NCBI RefSeq assembly: GCF_008364825.1
Contig: NZ_VTTO01000001.1
Location: 248,001-312,000, forward strand
Source of the DNA: Azospirillum sp. B21
GTDB taxonomy: Bacteria > Pseudomonadota > Alphaproteobacteria > Azospirillales > Azospirillaceae
Length of the DNA: 64,000 nt
Direction: 5' to 3'
In this document: in pieces, positions 8,504 to 18,241 of the stretch
Layout of the letters: each line of letters opens with the position of its first letter
Position numbering within the stretch: the stretch's first letter is position 1
Notes under the pieces: model-generated
What the model was told of the DNA's origin: nothing
What the model saw: only the letters and a program-made list of their open reading frames with translations
Databases searched by the model: none
Position numbers and translations under genes: made by a program

Positions 8504-10597
8504 GTGCGCATCTTCGCCCTCATCATCCTCGCAGCCGCCTTTCCTGCACTTGCCCACGACGGGCGATCCAGCCTGTCCGGATCAAGTCTGTCCGATTGGG
8601 GCGGAATCGGGCTTTTGCAGATGCCGAATGCGCGGATGGCGCCCGACGGATCGATGAGCGGCGGGTTGACGGCGCTCGGCGACCTGCACCGTCACTATGC
8701 CATCTCCGCGCAGCCGCTGCCCTGGCTGGAAGTCACGGCGCGCAACAGCGCCTATCCCGGCTATTACGGCCTCAGCGAACCCGGCCTTGACCTCAAGCTT
8801 CGCCTGCGGCGGGAGGACGAACGCGGGCCGGCGCTGGTCGTCGGCGGGCGGGACGTCACCGGATCCGGGCTCGACCTGCCGGGCAAGGGGCGCTTTGCCG
8901 GCGAGTACATCGCCCTGTCGCGCCGCTGGTGGGACGTGGACCTGACGGTCGGCATGGGATGGGGAACGCTGGGCGAGGCCGGGCACCTGCGCAATCCGCT
9001 GCGCTTCCTGAGCGGCCGGTTCCGCCGCGACCGCGACCCGTCGGCATGGCCGACCAGCCGTGGACCGGGGGCATGGTTCAGCGGCGAACGGGTGGCCCTG
9101 TTCGGCGGGGCGGAATGGCACATGCCGGCCATGGGACTGCTGGAAGGGCTGAGCCTGAAGCTTGAGTCATCCGGCGACCGCTTTCGGGCGCAACGGCAGG
9201 ACGAGCCGGGATTCGAGCCCGGCAGCCGCTACAGCCTCGGCCTGTCCTGGCGCCCGGCATCCTGGGCCGATCTGGGTGCCGCCTATGAGCAGGGACGGCG
9301 ACTGATGCTGCGCCTGTCGGTCCGCTTCGATCCGGCGGTGGATGCCGACCGCTTCGAACGCCCTCCTCCGGCGGTCGGGCCGCGGCCGGCGGAGGGGGCT
9401 GGGCTGTCGGCAGAGGCCATCGCGCTGGTCGCCCGCAGCCGCGGACTGCCTGTCCGTTCCGTTCGCATCGACGGCGACATGGCGACCCTTTGGCTCGACC
9501 CAGCCGGCGGCGGACGGCTGCCGCTGGCCCGTGAAGTCGGTGACGCGGCACGGCTGCTCGCCGATCTCGCTCCGCCGCAGGTGGAGAGATTGCGCGTGGT
9601 CACCGGCGCCGCCGGGATCCTGTCCGCCGCCACAACGCTGCTGCGCCGCGACCTGGAGCGCGCCGCCGGTCACCGCGGCAGTTCCGAGGAGATCTGGCGC
9701 ACGACCTTGATAGAGCCGTCCGCCGGCCCGGTGCCGGACTGGCGTCCACGGCTCGACCTGTCGACCCGGCTGGTCGCGACCTTCGATCTGGCGGAACTGG
9801 GAACCACGCTCGCCCAGCGCACCCACACCGATGTGATGCTGCGCGGCGAGCCCGTACGCGGGCTGGTGCTGGGCGGTGGCCTGCGCATCGACGCCGGCAG
9901 TGACCTCGACCTGCTGGACACCAACGCCCTGCCGGCCGCCCGTCCTGTGCGCAGCGATCTGCCGCGCTATGTGGAGCGCCCGCTGGCGCTCGACCATGCC
10001 TATGCGGCGTGGCTCTCCAACCCGGCGGACGGGCTGACCACCCGGCTGTCGCTGGGCCAGTTGGAGGAGATGTATGGCGGCATCGGGGCGGAGGCGCTGT
10101 ACCAGCCGCTTGCCGCCCGCTGGGCCATCGGCCTCGACCTCAATCACGTCTGGAAGCGGCGGCCGGACAGCCTGTTCGGCATCGACCGCGGCGATGCGCG
10201 CGGCACCGGCCATGCCAGCCTCTATTGGGAGGCGCCGGGGGCGGGCACCACCACGGCGTTGCGGCTTGGGCGCTATCTAGGCGGAGACTGGGGTGGAACG
10301 GTGGAGGTGATGCGGCGCTTCGACGGTGGCATCGGCCTGACCGCCCACTCCACCTGGACCGAGGGGCCGGACGGTGCCCAAAGCCGCTTCGGCGGGCGGA
10401 TGGATTGGGGGCTGGCGCTGGTGGTGCCGATCGGGGCATCGGGCTGGATGCCGGTCGGCGGCACCGTCGAGACGGCGGTGCGCACGCTGGGGCGCGATGC
10501 CGGGCAGCGCCTGCAGCAGCCGCTGCCGCTCTATGACGTGCGGGTGCCGGGAGGCTACGGCCGCCTCGCCGGCACATGGTCCCGCCTGTTGAACTGA
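8504..10597 (+). CDS. YjbH family exopolysaccharide-associated outer-membrane protein
   Basis: 697 residues, begins with GTG and a signal peptide (hydrophobic core IFALIILAAAFPALA, cut before HDG). Early motifs WGGIGLLQMPNARM and G-x-T-x-L-G match YjbH-domain proteins, which are predicted beta-barrel-rich and act in surface polysaccharide export. Many alternating hydrophobic strands and a terminal W/L-rich strand fit an outer-membrane barrel. The usual partners yjbE-G are not adjacent. The GTG has no clear Shine-Dalgarno sequence and sits below a stem-loop, so translation may be poorly efficient or regulated. The acyltransferase at 60771 is another possible polysaccharide gene but far away. 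Confidence 0.82.
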   Translation: MRIFALIILAAAFPALAHDGRSSLSGSSLSDWGGIGLLQMPNARMAPDGSMSGGLTALGDLHRHYAISAQPLPWLEVTARNSAYPGYYGLSEPGLDLKLRLRREDERGPALVVGGRDVTGSGLDLPGKGRFAGEYIALSRRWWDVDLTVGMGWGTLGEAGHLRNPLRFLSGRFRRDRDPSAWPTSRGPGAWFSGERVALFGGAEWHMPAMGLLEGLSLKLESSGDRFRAQRQDEPGFEPGSRYSLGLSWRPASWADLGAAYEQGRRLMLRLSVRFDPAVDADRFERPPPAVGPRPAEGAGLSAEAIALVARSRGLPVRSVRIDGDMATLWLDPAGGGRLPLAREVGDAARLLADLAPPQVERLRVVTGAAGILSAATTLLRRDLERAAGHRGSSEEIWRTTLIEPSAGPVPDWRPRLDLSTRLVATFDLAELGTTLAQRTHTDVMLRGEPVRGLVLGGGLRIDAGSDLDLLDTNALPAARPVRSDLPRYVERPLALDHAYAAWLSNPADGLTTRLSLGQLEEMYGGIGAEALYQPLAARWAIGLDLNHVWKRRPDSLFGIDRGDARGTGHASLYWEAPGAGTTTALRLGRYLGGDWGGTVEVMRRFDGGIGLTAHSTWTEGPDGAQSRFGGRMDWGLALVVPIGASGWMPVGGTVETAVRTLGRDAGQRLQQPLPLYDVRVPGGYGRLAGTWSRLLN

Positions 10598-10599
10598 AG

Positions 10600-10977
10600 T
10601 CAACGGACAACTTCACCGGTGGGCGTCGTTGTGGCGGCATGCGGGTCGAGGACCACGGTCGTCCATTGACCCTGCCGGTCCATCGCGCTGGCAACGTACC
10701 GGTCGCCATCCTTGCGGAAATCACGCACCGACACATAGCCGGCGGCGCTGAGCTGATTCAGCAGCGTGGTCTGCTGCAACTCGACCGGCTTCTGGCCGGG
10801 AACGCGGCGGGCGCGCATATCGGACGAGGCTCCGCCGGAGCTTCCCAGGCCGGTCGACATCGAGCGGTCGGCGCCCGTGCTGCCGGAATAGGTGCTTGAA
10901 TAGGTATATTGCGCCATCGCGGCCGGAGCCGCCGCGAGCGTGACGGCGAAAGCCGCCAGCCAGAGCTTGGTCTTCAT
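10600..10977 (-). CDS. Small secreted protein with PepSY-like domain
   Basis: 125 residues. A clear signal peptide ([18 protein letters not shown], cleaved about residue 22) leads to a Ser/Gly/Tyr-rich linker (about 23-60) and a compact C-terminal domain (about 65-115) with the pattern [10 protein letters not shown]...[13 protein letters not shown]...VVLDPHA, resembling one PepSY repeat. Likely periplasmic; PepSY domains are often protease-inhibitory, but that is only family knowledge. ATG 10977 follows AGGAGAGGGAAAG. It converges with the YjbH gene, 2 bp apart. Confidence 0.72.
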   Translation of the reverse strand: MKTKLWLAAFAVTLAAAPAAMAQYTYSSTYSGSTGADRSMSTGLGSSGGASSDMRARRVPGQKPVELQQTTLLNQLSAAGYVSVRDFRKDGDRYVASAMDRQGQWTTVVLDPHAATTTPTGEVVR

Positions 10978-11340
10978 CTTTCCCTCTCCTGCGGATGGTC
11001 GCCGCGACAAGGCCGCGGCGTCGCCGGAGGTCGAACCGCCGGCCGTCAGGGAAAGGAAACGCCCGAGGGCGCAGGTTGTTGCATAAATGCCAGATCTCCG
11101 TGGTCCGTGAGCGCACGGGTATTTCGGCTGATACAGGACGCGGGAACATCGTGCCCACGGCATTGTTCTGTACTTCGAATGCCGCCGTACCGGCTGTGCT
11201 TACCGTCACCTTGGCCCGTCTTCCCGAACAGGAAGACATCGGGGTGCGGAGACGACGGGACGGCGGATGCGGCCACGACTTGTCTAATGCGCGACGCCCG
11301 AAGTCCTGTGAAGATCTTCGGCCGAGCGAGGGAGGGTATG
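10978..11340. other. Intergenic region between the PepSY-like gene and the DUF1328 gene
   Basis: 363 bp holding the divergent promoters of the two small envelope genes. The one recognisable element is the partial EcfG-type site at 11143. GAACA (11144-11148) and TGTTC (11164-11168) also form an inverted repeat around it. No protein-like frame was found. Confidence 0.4.
11143..11167 (+). promoter_or_regulatory. Possible EcfG-type promoter for the DUF1328 gene
   Basis: GGAAC (11143-11147), 16 nt, TGTT (11164-11167). It differs from the consensus at the first base of the -10 element. It is 173 bp from the start codon, a long leader. Confidence 0.3.
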
Positions 11341-11505
11341 ATGCTCTATTGGGCTCTTGTTTTCTTCGTCATCGCGCTCATCGCCGGCGCGCTCGGGTTC
11401 GGTGGGATCGCGTCGGCCAGCTCCGGCGTCGCGCAGATCCTGTTCTTCCTGTTCCTGGTGCTGTTCGCCATCAGCCTGATCATGGGGCTGGTCCGGCGGC
11501 GGTAG
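11341..11505 (+). CDS. DUF1328 small membrane protein (YtjA type)
   Basis: 54 residues, the exact family length. Two hydrophobic helices separated by the conserved [10 protein letters not shown] turn and ending in a basic tail (LVRRR). DUF1328 proteins are inner-membrane proteins of unknown function, often stress-induced. Two ATG codons are adjacent (11338 and 11341); GAGGGAGGG is properly spaced only from the second, and family members begin MLYWALVF, so 11341 is preferred. Confidence 0.88.
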   Translation: MLYWALVFFVIALIAGALGFGGIASASSGVAQILFFLFLVLFAISLIMGLVRRR

Positions 11506-11678
11506 TGCCACGGCATCCACCGGGCGATCCGCTCATGGCCTTTCCCGTAGGGGATGGAACCATCGGCGGACCGCCCGGTTGATTGCGGCATCTCCTGAGG
11601 CTGCAACACACTCTCTCCCCCCAAGAGGTGACGTCAGGGCTGGCGAGCCAGGGCGGCGCTTCGATTGTCCCCGCCTTC

Positions 11679-11713
11679 GGCGGCGTCTCCCCCGGACGCC
11701 GCCGTTCTTTTTT
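11679..11713 (+). terminator. Strong intrinsic terminator
   Basis: GGCGGCGTC (11679-11687) pairs perfectly with GACGCCGCC (11695-11703) across a 7-nt loop; then GTTC and six T. Confidence 0.85.
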
Positions 11714-11749
11714 ATGCCCGCTGTCAAAGACGGAGACGGGGGCCGGACA

Positions 11750-11783
11750 TGAAAACGGGGCGCCCGACCACCGGACACCCCGT
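11750..11783 (-). terminator. Intrinsic terminator of the sigma factor gene
   Basis: On the minus strand ACGGGGTGTCCG pairs with CGGGCGCCCCGT across GTGGT (12 pairs, two G-U), then TTTTC. It starts about 25 bp after the sigma factor stop. Confidence 0.7.
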
Positions 11784-11808
11784 GTTTCACGATGGACGCT
11801 GCTTTGGA

Positions 11809-12660
11809 TCAGGCGTCCGCGTCCTCCCCGGGATCGCGGCCTTCCATCAGCAGGCGGAGCGCGCGGCGGCCGCGTGAGAGGCGCGACTTCACCGTCCCGA
11901 TCGAAATGCCGAGAATATCGGCCGCCTCGTTGTAGGAAATCCCTTCCAGTCCGATCAGCAGCACGACCTCACGCTGTTCGTTCGGCAGCAGGGCGAGCGC
12001 GCGACGCAGGTCGCGAAGCTCCATCCGCACGAACTGCGACCCGGGGGCCGCGCCGATGGCGGCCTGCGCCTCGGCGTCGATGTCAACCACCGGCTGGCGG
12101 CGGCGGACGCCGTTGATGTGCAGGTTCCGCAGGATGGTGAACAGCCAGGCGCGCAGGTTGGTGCCGGGGCGCCACAGATGCAGGCGGGACAGCGCACGTT
12201 CAAGGCATTCCTGGACCAGATCGTCGGCCAGCGTGGCATCGCGCACCATGGCGCGGGCGAAACGGCGCAGGCGCGGGATTTCCTCTTCGATCTGCCGGAT
12301 CACCGCCGGATCCGGCGGTGCATTGGGATCGGGACGGAATTCGTCGGCAGGCGTACCGTCGGCTGGGTCGATGTGGGCCGCGTCCATCTCGGTTGCGTCG
12401 TTCTTGGCCGCATCGCTTCCGGCTTCGGCCTCGATGGCCTCGGCATGAACGTTCAAATGGGTCTCCGTCTGAGCCGCGGCATTCTGCGCGCCATCAGTGG
12501 CGGCACGGCCGTTACGGGCATCGGTGGGGTGCTTGTCAGTGTACGTCGGCGCGCGGTCCGAACGGGTCCGGCCGACGGCCTCGGCGCCGAAGGCTACAGG
12601 CTCGACCGGGGCCGGGCCGCGCATTCGGTGGCTCAAGGTGGTCGCGACGTGGTTCGCCAT
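11809..12660 (-). CDS. ECF-type RNA polymerase sigma factor with long N-terminal extension
   Basis: 283 residues. Sigma region 2 spans about 125-188 (RRFARAMVRDATLADDLVQE, then TNLRAWLFTILRNLHIN) and region 4 about 212-273 (LLPNEQREVVLLIGLEGISY, then IGTVKSRLSRGRRALR). It recruits core polymerase to alternative promoters. The first about 120 residues are low-complexity, rich in Ala, Asp, Glu and Thr and probably disordered, unlike typical ECF factors of about 180-200 residues. ATG 12660 follows GGAGG by 13 nt; an internal ATG at 12387 would give a normal-sized protein. No anti-sigma gene is adjacent. The class is not certain. Confidence 0.85.
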   Translation of the reverse strand: MANHVATTLSHRMRGPAPVEPVAFGAEAVGRTRSDRAPTYTDKHPTDARNGRAATDGAQNAAAQTETHLNVHAEAIEAEAGSDAAKNDATEMDAAHIDPADGTPADEFRPDPNAPPDPAVIRQIEEEIPRLRRFARAMVRDATLADDLVQECLERALSRLHLWRPGTNLRAWLFTILRNLHINGVRRRQPVVDIDAEAQAAIGAAPGSQFVRMELRDLRRALALLPNEQREVVLLIGLEGISYNEAADILGISIGTVKSRLSRGRRALRLLMEGRDPGEDADA

Positions 12661-12806
12661 CGGTGAAACGATGCCTCCTTCAATGCCGTTCGCCACAGCC
12701 GCACCGACCACTTTCGCGGTTCTCCGGCACTGCCGGGGCCTCCGGCGCGACGGCCCCGGACGAGGTGTGCTTCCTTCGTCCGGGGCCGCCGAATTTGCAG
12801 CCGATT

Positions 12807-12890
12807 ATCTGGCCCGATCCCTACGTAATGAGCGTACAAAGGGGCTGCCAGTTGGGAAAAAGGCTAGTGGGTCATACAATCGGGCCAGAT
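12807..12890. repeat. 12-bp inverted repeat upstream of the sigma factor gene
   Basis: ATCTGGCCCGAT (12807-12818) and ATCGGGCCAGAT (12879-12890) are perfect complements 60 bp apart. They could be paired operator half-sites or a long-loop RNA structure. Confidence 0.6.
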
Positions 12891-13009
12891 TACCCCTAGA
12901 GTACCCCGTGTATCCCAGGGCGATCACCGTTCGGGCGTTGGCTTTAAATTTGGTCTTTCGTTATCTCTCCAACACGATTGGAGGACGCATGACCAACATG
13001 AAAAGAAAA

Positions 13010-13048
13010 AGACCGACCGAAACATCTCGATCGGTCTATGAATTTTTT
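13010..13048 (+). promoter_or_regulatory. Hairpin with T-run in the transglycosylase leader
   Basis: AGACCGA (13010-13016) pairs with TCGGTCT (13031-13037), loop 14 nt; six T follow at 13043-13048 and an A-rich tract precedes the stem. It resembles a weak terminator or attenuator. It lies inside the reading frame that starts at 12989. Confidence 0.4.
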
Positions 13049-13231
13049 ATTGGCGGCGCCACATCAAGCAGTACTGGTGACGTAGTGACAGGCAGCCAGC
13101 CTTCCGTTTCGCATTATGCCGTCAACTCTGCCGGTAGGTGCAGCAGCCGCAGCGGCGTCCTCCCTGTGAGTTCTGACCTCGACCTTTCGATGGTCTCAAA
13201 CGGCTTCAATAAAATCATACAGGGGGGTCCG

Positions 13232-14254
13232 GTGGAACACCACACGAACCTTTGCGGTACGCCGTCCGCGTCGCGCGCTTCTGCAACCCTGCAGCGTACC
13301 CGCCGACAGGTCTCCAGCCGTGCGCGCATCGGCGCGCTGGCCGCCGCCCTGATGCTTCCGGGGGTGCTGGCTGCCGTTCCCGCCAAGGCCGGCGTCGCGG
13401 AGAAGACCGTCGCAGCGCTGGAGGCCCTCGCCAACAAGGGCAGCGTCCGTGCCCAGTATGAGCTGGCGCAGCATTACGAACGGGCCGACGGGGTAAAGGC
13501 CGACCCGCGGCTCGCCTTATCCCTCTACTGCCGTGCGGCGCGTCAGGACTATGCCGACGCTGCACTGATGGCCGGGCGCATGCACATGGCCGGCGTGGGC
13601 GGCGTCAACAAGGACGCAGAGCTCGGCCGCGCCTGGCTGAGGAAGGCCGCCGCGCTGGGCAGCGAACAGGCGGAACGGCTGGTGGGCAGCGTAAGCAGCA
13701 CCGTGAAGACCCCGGACCGCTGCGAACCGCCCAACCTGCGCTGGGGCATCATCCGCAAACCGCCGGCCGAAATCCGCGCCATGGTGCAGAAGATGGCGCC
13801 GACTTACGGCCTCGACCCCGATCTCGTCCTGGCAGTCATCGCGGTTGAATCCGGCTATCGCGTCGACGTCGTGTCGAACAAGAACGCCCAGGGGCTGATG
13901 CAGTTGATCCCGGAGACGGCGGAACGCTTCGGCGTCACCAACCCGTTCGACGCGGAACAGAATCTGCGCGGCGGCATGAAGTACCTGCGCTGGCTGCTGG
14001 CCTATTTCGACGGCAACGTCACCCATGCGCTGGCCGGCTACAATGCCGGCGAGGGGGCGGTCCTGCAGTACAAGGGCATCCCGCCCTACCGCGAGACGCA
14101 GGATTACGTCGTCAAGATCCGCAGCATCTACGCGCAGAGCTATCACCCCTTCAACCGCGGAATCGTGCAGTCCGCCGGCGTGGTCAGCACCGCGCGAGAA
14201 GAGGTTGCCGAGCTGTCGCTTTCGACCAGGGCGCGCAGCAGCGGAAAGCGCTGA
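13232..14254 (+). CDS. Lytic transglycosylase with Sel1-like repeats
   Basis: 340 residues from the GTG at 13232. Signal-peptide-like core (IGALAAALMLPGVLAAVPAKA, about 33-53 counting overlap), Sel1-type TPR repeats (about 70-150: A-x-Y-E-L-A-x-x-Y and AWLRKAAALG) and a C-terminal SLT domain (about 180-300) with the catalytic Glu206 in AVIAVESGY, the GLMQL motif (221-225) and AGYNAGEGAV (268-277). It cleaves peptidoglycan in the periplasm; Sel1 repeats suggest protein partners. The frame stays open upstream to an ATG at 12989 with a GGAGG site, which would put about 110 residues before the signal sequence; I favour 13232 but not strongly. Confidence 0.85.
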   Translation: MEHHTNLCGTPSASRASATLQRTRRQVSSRARIGALAAALMLPGVLAAVPAKAGVAEKTVAALEALANKGSVRAQYELAQHYERADGVKADPRLALSLYCRAARQDYADAALMAGRMHMAGVGGVNKDAELGRAWLRKAAALGSEQAERLVGSVSSTVKTPDRCEPPNLRWGIIRKPPAEIRAMVQKMAPTYGLDPDLVLAVIAVESGYRVDVVSNKNAQGLMQLIPETAERFGVTNPFDAEQNLRGGMKYLRWLLAYFDGNVTHALAGYNAGEGAVLQYKGIPPYRETQDYVVKIRSIYAQSYHPFNRGIVQSAGVVSTAREEVAELSLSTRARSSGKR

Positions 14255-14458
14255 GAACGACAGATTGCGACTCGGAAAAATGCGACTCGGGCGACTCGGA
14301 GCGCGTTTGGTTAACACTTTGGTTATAAAGTGACGATTACCCTCGGGGAACGACGGATTTCGCAAGTGCTGGCGTCTCGGACAAGGACGCCATCCCGCGT
14401 CACCCGCCAGCGTCTCACCCGCAACGTTTCATCCGAACGTTTCCCGAGGACCTGCCCG

Positions 14459-14794
14459 ATGCCTATGGCCGCCGACGTCGACACCATCGAACGCACCTCC
14501 ATCGTCGCCTACACGCTGCTGAACGAACTTCATGAAGTCCTGGCCCTGCCCAAGGCTCCGGACGACGTCACGCTGGGCATTCTGATGGGCATGGCCATGT
14601 TCCTCGACGACAAGGTCGGCCCGATGCGCGCCAAGCGTCTGATGAGCGAGGCGCCGTCCATCGTGCTGAAGACGGACGCTCACGTCACGGCCGACCAGAC
14701 CCAGCGCATTATGCCGGTCCTGCGCGCCTTCGGCGACCACCTGAAGGAACTGCGCATGAAGGCCGAGCGTCCGGTGAGCGGCACCGTCGGCTGA
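14459..14794 (+). CDS. Conserved hypothetical protein
   Basis: 111 residues, no signal or membrane segment, mostly helical (ERTSIVAYTLLNELHEVL, then ILMGMAMFLDDKVGPMRAKR). Not recognised. The ATG at 14459 follows GAGGA; two further ATG codons follow closely. Codon use matches its neighbours and a terminator follows 38 bp downstream, so it appears to be a real single-gene unit. Confidence 0.65.
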   Translation: MPMAADVDTIERTSIVAYTLLNELHEVLALPKAPDDVTLGILMGMAMFLDDKVGPMRAKRLMSEAPSIVLKTDAHVTADQTQRIMPVLRAFGDHLKELRMKAERPVSGTVG

Positions 14795-14831
14795 CCGCCC
14801 GCCGTCCACCAAACGGACCCTCGACCAAATG

Positions 14832-14863
14832 AACCCGGCGCCTGAAACGGCGCCGGGTTTTCG
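14832..14863 (+). terminator. Intrinsic terminator
   Basis: AACCCGGCGCC (14832-14842) and GGCGCCGGGTT (14849-14859), 11 perfect pairs with a TGAAAC loop, then TT. Confidence 0.8.
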
Positions 14864-14934
14864 CCGTCTGCGTGCCGGCAACGGATTGTCAGGCACCTTG
14901 ACCAATTGGTGAAATGGGCGGAAGCTTGCCGCCC

Positions 14935-15246
14935 ATGGACTGGTTCACCGGGATCGGCATCGTCGCCATTGCGGCCGGCGTCACCATCAGCCTTGTCGTG
15001 CTGGTGGCCGTCGGGTCGATCCGCCGCAGCCTGAACGAGGCGTCGGCGCGCCAGTCCCGGCAAATCCGCAAGCTGACGGAGACGGTGGCGACCCTGTCTG
15101 CGCAGCATCAGGCGGCGCAGACCCGCATCCAGCAACTGACCGACGCCAACCGCAAGATGTCCGACGAGCTGACGGCTCTCGGTGAGCGGCTGAGCGATGC
15201 CGACACGGTCCAGCGCGTGTCCGGCACGGCGAGGCTTCTTCATTGA
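14935..15246 (+). CDS. Small membrane-anchored coiled-coil protein
   Basis: 103 residues. One N-terminal transmembrane helix (about 5-28, IGIVAIAAGVTISLVVLVAV) then a charged helical region (about 30-95: QIRKLTETVATLSAQHQAAQ, TRIQQLTDANRKM) predicted to form a coiled coil in the cytoplasm. Family unknown. An ATG at 14914 would add seven residues; 14935 has GGAAG at usable spacing. Its stop overlaps the start of the methyltransferase (TTGA), so the two are probably co-translated. Confidence 0.65.
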   Translation: MDWFTGIGIVAIAAGVTISLVVLVAVGSIRRSLNEASARQSRQIRKLTETVATLSAQHQAAQTRIQQLTDANRKMSDELTALGERLSDADTVQRVSGTARLLH

Positions 15247-16088
15247 CCGCGACACTGCTTTCCGACTCCGCCAGTCCCGACGCCGCCCGCGAGCGCGACC
15301 GCTGGGCCGCCAGCGCCGACGCCTGGGACCGCTGGGCCGACCCGATGGCCGATCTGGCCGACAAGCTGAACCGCCCGCTGCTGGACGCCGCCGGACTGGC
15401 GGAGGGCGAACGGCTGCTCGACCTTGCGTCCGGTGCGGGCGAGCCGGCGCTGAGCGCCGCTCGTCGGGTCGGGCCGGACGGGCTGGTGGTCGGCAGCGAT
15501 CTCGTGCCCGGCATGATGGCAGGCGCGGTGCGCCGTGCCCGTGACGTCGATGGAGCGGCGCCAGCCTTCACCGCGGCGGACATGACCGCCCTGCCCTTCG
15601 CCGATGCCGCCTTCGACCGCGTGACCTGCCGCTTCGGGATCATGTTCGTGCCGGCGGTGGAAGCCGCGCTGCGTGAAGTCCGTCGTGTGCTGCGCCCTGG
15701 TGGAAGGGCTGCCTTCATGGTGTGGGGACCGCGCGCCGGCAATGGCCTGTTCGCCGAGATCGGCGATGTCGTGGCCGCCCATTTGGGCGAGGATGGCAGT
15801 CTGGACCCGCTGTTCCGCTTTGCCGAGCCCGGACTGCTCGCCGACGCTATGCGTGCCGCGGGATTCGGCGAGACCGCGGAGACCGACCTGACCCCGGTCC
15901 GCAAGGCGCCGGCCGGCCAGCCATTCTGGCGCGCTGCCCTGGACATGAGCTTCGGCCACCGGCTGGGCGGCCTGGACGCAGCACGGCGCGGCGCGCTGGA
16001 GGCGGACATCGCACGGCGGTTCGACGCGCAGGCGGTGGACGGGATCGTGCCGGTACCGTCGCATGCGCGGATCGTGGTGGGCTGGTAA
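15243..16088 (+). CDS. Class I SAM-dependent methyltransferase (UbiE-like)
   Basis: 281 residues. The SAM-binding motif I is LLDLASGAGEPAL (about 58-70), motif II ends the acidic GSDLVPGM strand, and post-I/motif III follow (ALPFADAAFDRVTCRFGIMF; VLRPGGRAAFMVWG). This is the Methyltransf_11/25 pattern seen in UbiE-type enzymes; the substrate cannot be deduced. It starts with TTG, overlapping the stop of the coiled-coil gene by 3 nt. A bidirectional terminator follows. Confidence 0.82.
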   Translation: MTATLLSDSASPDAARERDRWAASADAWDRWADPMADLADKLNRPLLDAAGLAEGERLLDLASGAGEPALSAARRVGPDGLVVGSDLVPGMMAGAVRRARDVDGAAPAFTAADMTALPFADAAFDRVTCRFGIMFVPAVEAALREVRRVLRPGGRAAFMVWGPRAGNGLFAEIGDVVAAHLGEDGSLDPLFRFAEPGLLADAMRAAGFGETAETDLTPVRKAPAGQPFWRAALDMSFGHRLGGLDAARRGALEADIARRFDAQAVDGIVPVPSHARIVVGW

Positions 16089-16121
16089 GGCCGGCCGCTG
16101 CCGATCCTCTCCGAAAAGCAG

Positions 16122-16147
16122 AAAGGCCGGGCAAATGCCCGGCCTTT
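16122..16147. terminator. Bidirectional terminator
   Basis: AAAGGCCGGGC (16122-16132) and GCCCGGCCTTT (16137-16147) around an AAAT loop, with A/T tracts on both sides. It serves the methyltransferase and the convergent AsnC-RAM gene. Confidence 0.8.
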
Positions 16148-16168
16148 CCAATTTCAAACCACTTGTAC

Positions 16169-16411
16169 TCAGGCGAAGGCCTTGTACGCAATCAGCGTGA
16201 AGGTGTCGCGGACTCCCGGCAGGGTCTGAACATGCTCGGTCACGAAGCGGCCGATGTCGTCGTCCTGCTTCAGATAGCACTTCATCAGCAGGTCGTACTG
16301 GCCGGAGATGGAATGCACCTCCGACACCTGTTCAATCAGCTGCACCGCCTGATCGGCGACCTCATAGGCCTTGCCGAGATCGCATTTGACCATGACGAAG
16401 ATGGTCTGCAC
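16169..16411 (-). CDS. Stand-alone Lrp/AsnC ligand-binding (RAM) domain protein
   Basis: 80 residues, the size of a single RAM domain. Pattern VQTIFVMVKCDLGKAYEVAD, then EVHSISGQYDLLMKCYLK and TLPGVRDTFTLIAYKAF, matches the C-terminal effector domain of Lrp/AsnC regulators, without the DNA-binding helix-turn-helix. Such proteins bind amino acids and may act with full-length Lrp partners. The GTG at 16411 follows GGAGG at good spacing. It starts 4 bp after the RhlE stop and uses the end of that gene as its ribosome-binding site, so they form an operon. Confidence 0.82.
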   Translation of the reverse strand: MQTIFVMVKCDLGKAYEVADQAVQLIEQVSEVHSISGQYDLLMKCYLKQDDDIGRFVTEHVQTLPGVRDTFTLIAYKAFA

Positions 16412-16415
16412 GGGC

Positions 16416-17984
<1,569 letters not shown>

Positions 17985-18125
17985 CCAACCTGTTTCTGTT
18001 CTGGAGTGCGCAAATCGAGCGGTCATCGCTCGACGCCTGGATGAGGCCGAAGAATAGGTAGACAAAGCGCCATGTCAATAGATCCGATGTTCCGAACCTG
18101 AAAATAGGCGCGAAAACACGCCGCG

Positions 18126-18154
18126 TTGGCGAAATCGATCCCCTGCGCTAGGCT
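18126..18154 (+). promoter_or_regulatory. Possible sigma-70 promoter for the isochorismatase-like gene
   Basis: TTGGCG (18126-18131), 17-bp spacer, TAGGCT (18149-18154). Confidence 0.35.
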
Positions 18155-18241
18155 GTCCGACGGCATTGCTGCGAGTCGCGGACATTGCCGGCGCCCTGGG
18201 TAAGGGCGCCAAGCCCCAAATGGAACGGTCGAGTGCATTTG

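Larger units (their letters stand above)
11506..11808. other. Intergenic region between the DUF1328 gene and the sigma factor gene
   Basis: 303 bp with no convincing coding frame. It ends in two terminators facing opposite ways (11679-11713 on +, 11750-11783 on -). The + strand terminator lies 174 bp beyond the DUF1328 stop, leaving a stretch that is either a long 3' untranslated region or a small RNA. Confidence 0.5.
12661..13231. other. Long regulatory region between the sigma factor and the transglycosylase
   Basis: 571 bp, AT-richer than its surroundings from about 12,820 to 13,060. It contains a 12-bp inverted repeat (12807-12890), a ribosome-binding site plus ATG at 12980-12991 in frame with the transglycosylase, and a hairpin with T-run (13010-13048). 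No separate gene could be supported. Confidence 0.5.

Noticed and set aside
15240..16280. Long minus-strand frame opposite the methyltransferase
   Set aside because: Product has no domain pattern while the plus strand encodes clear SAM motifs.
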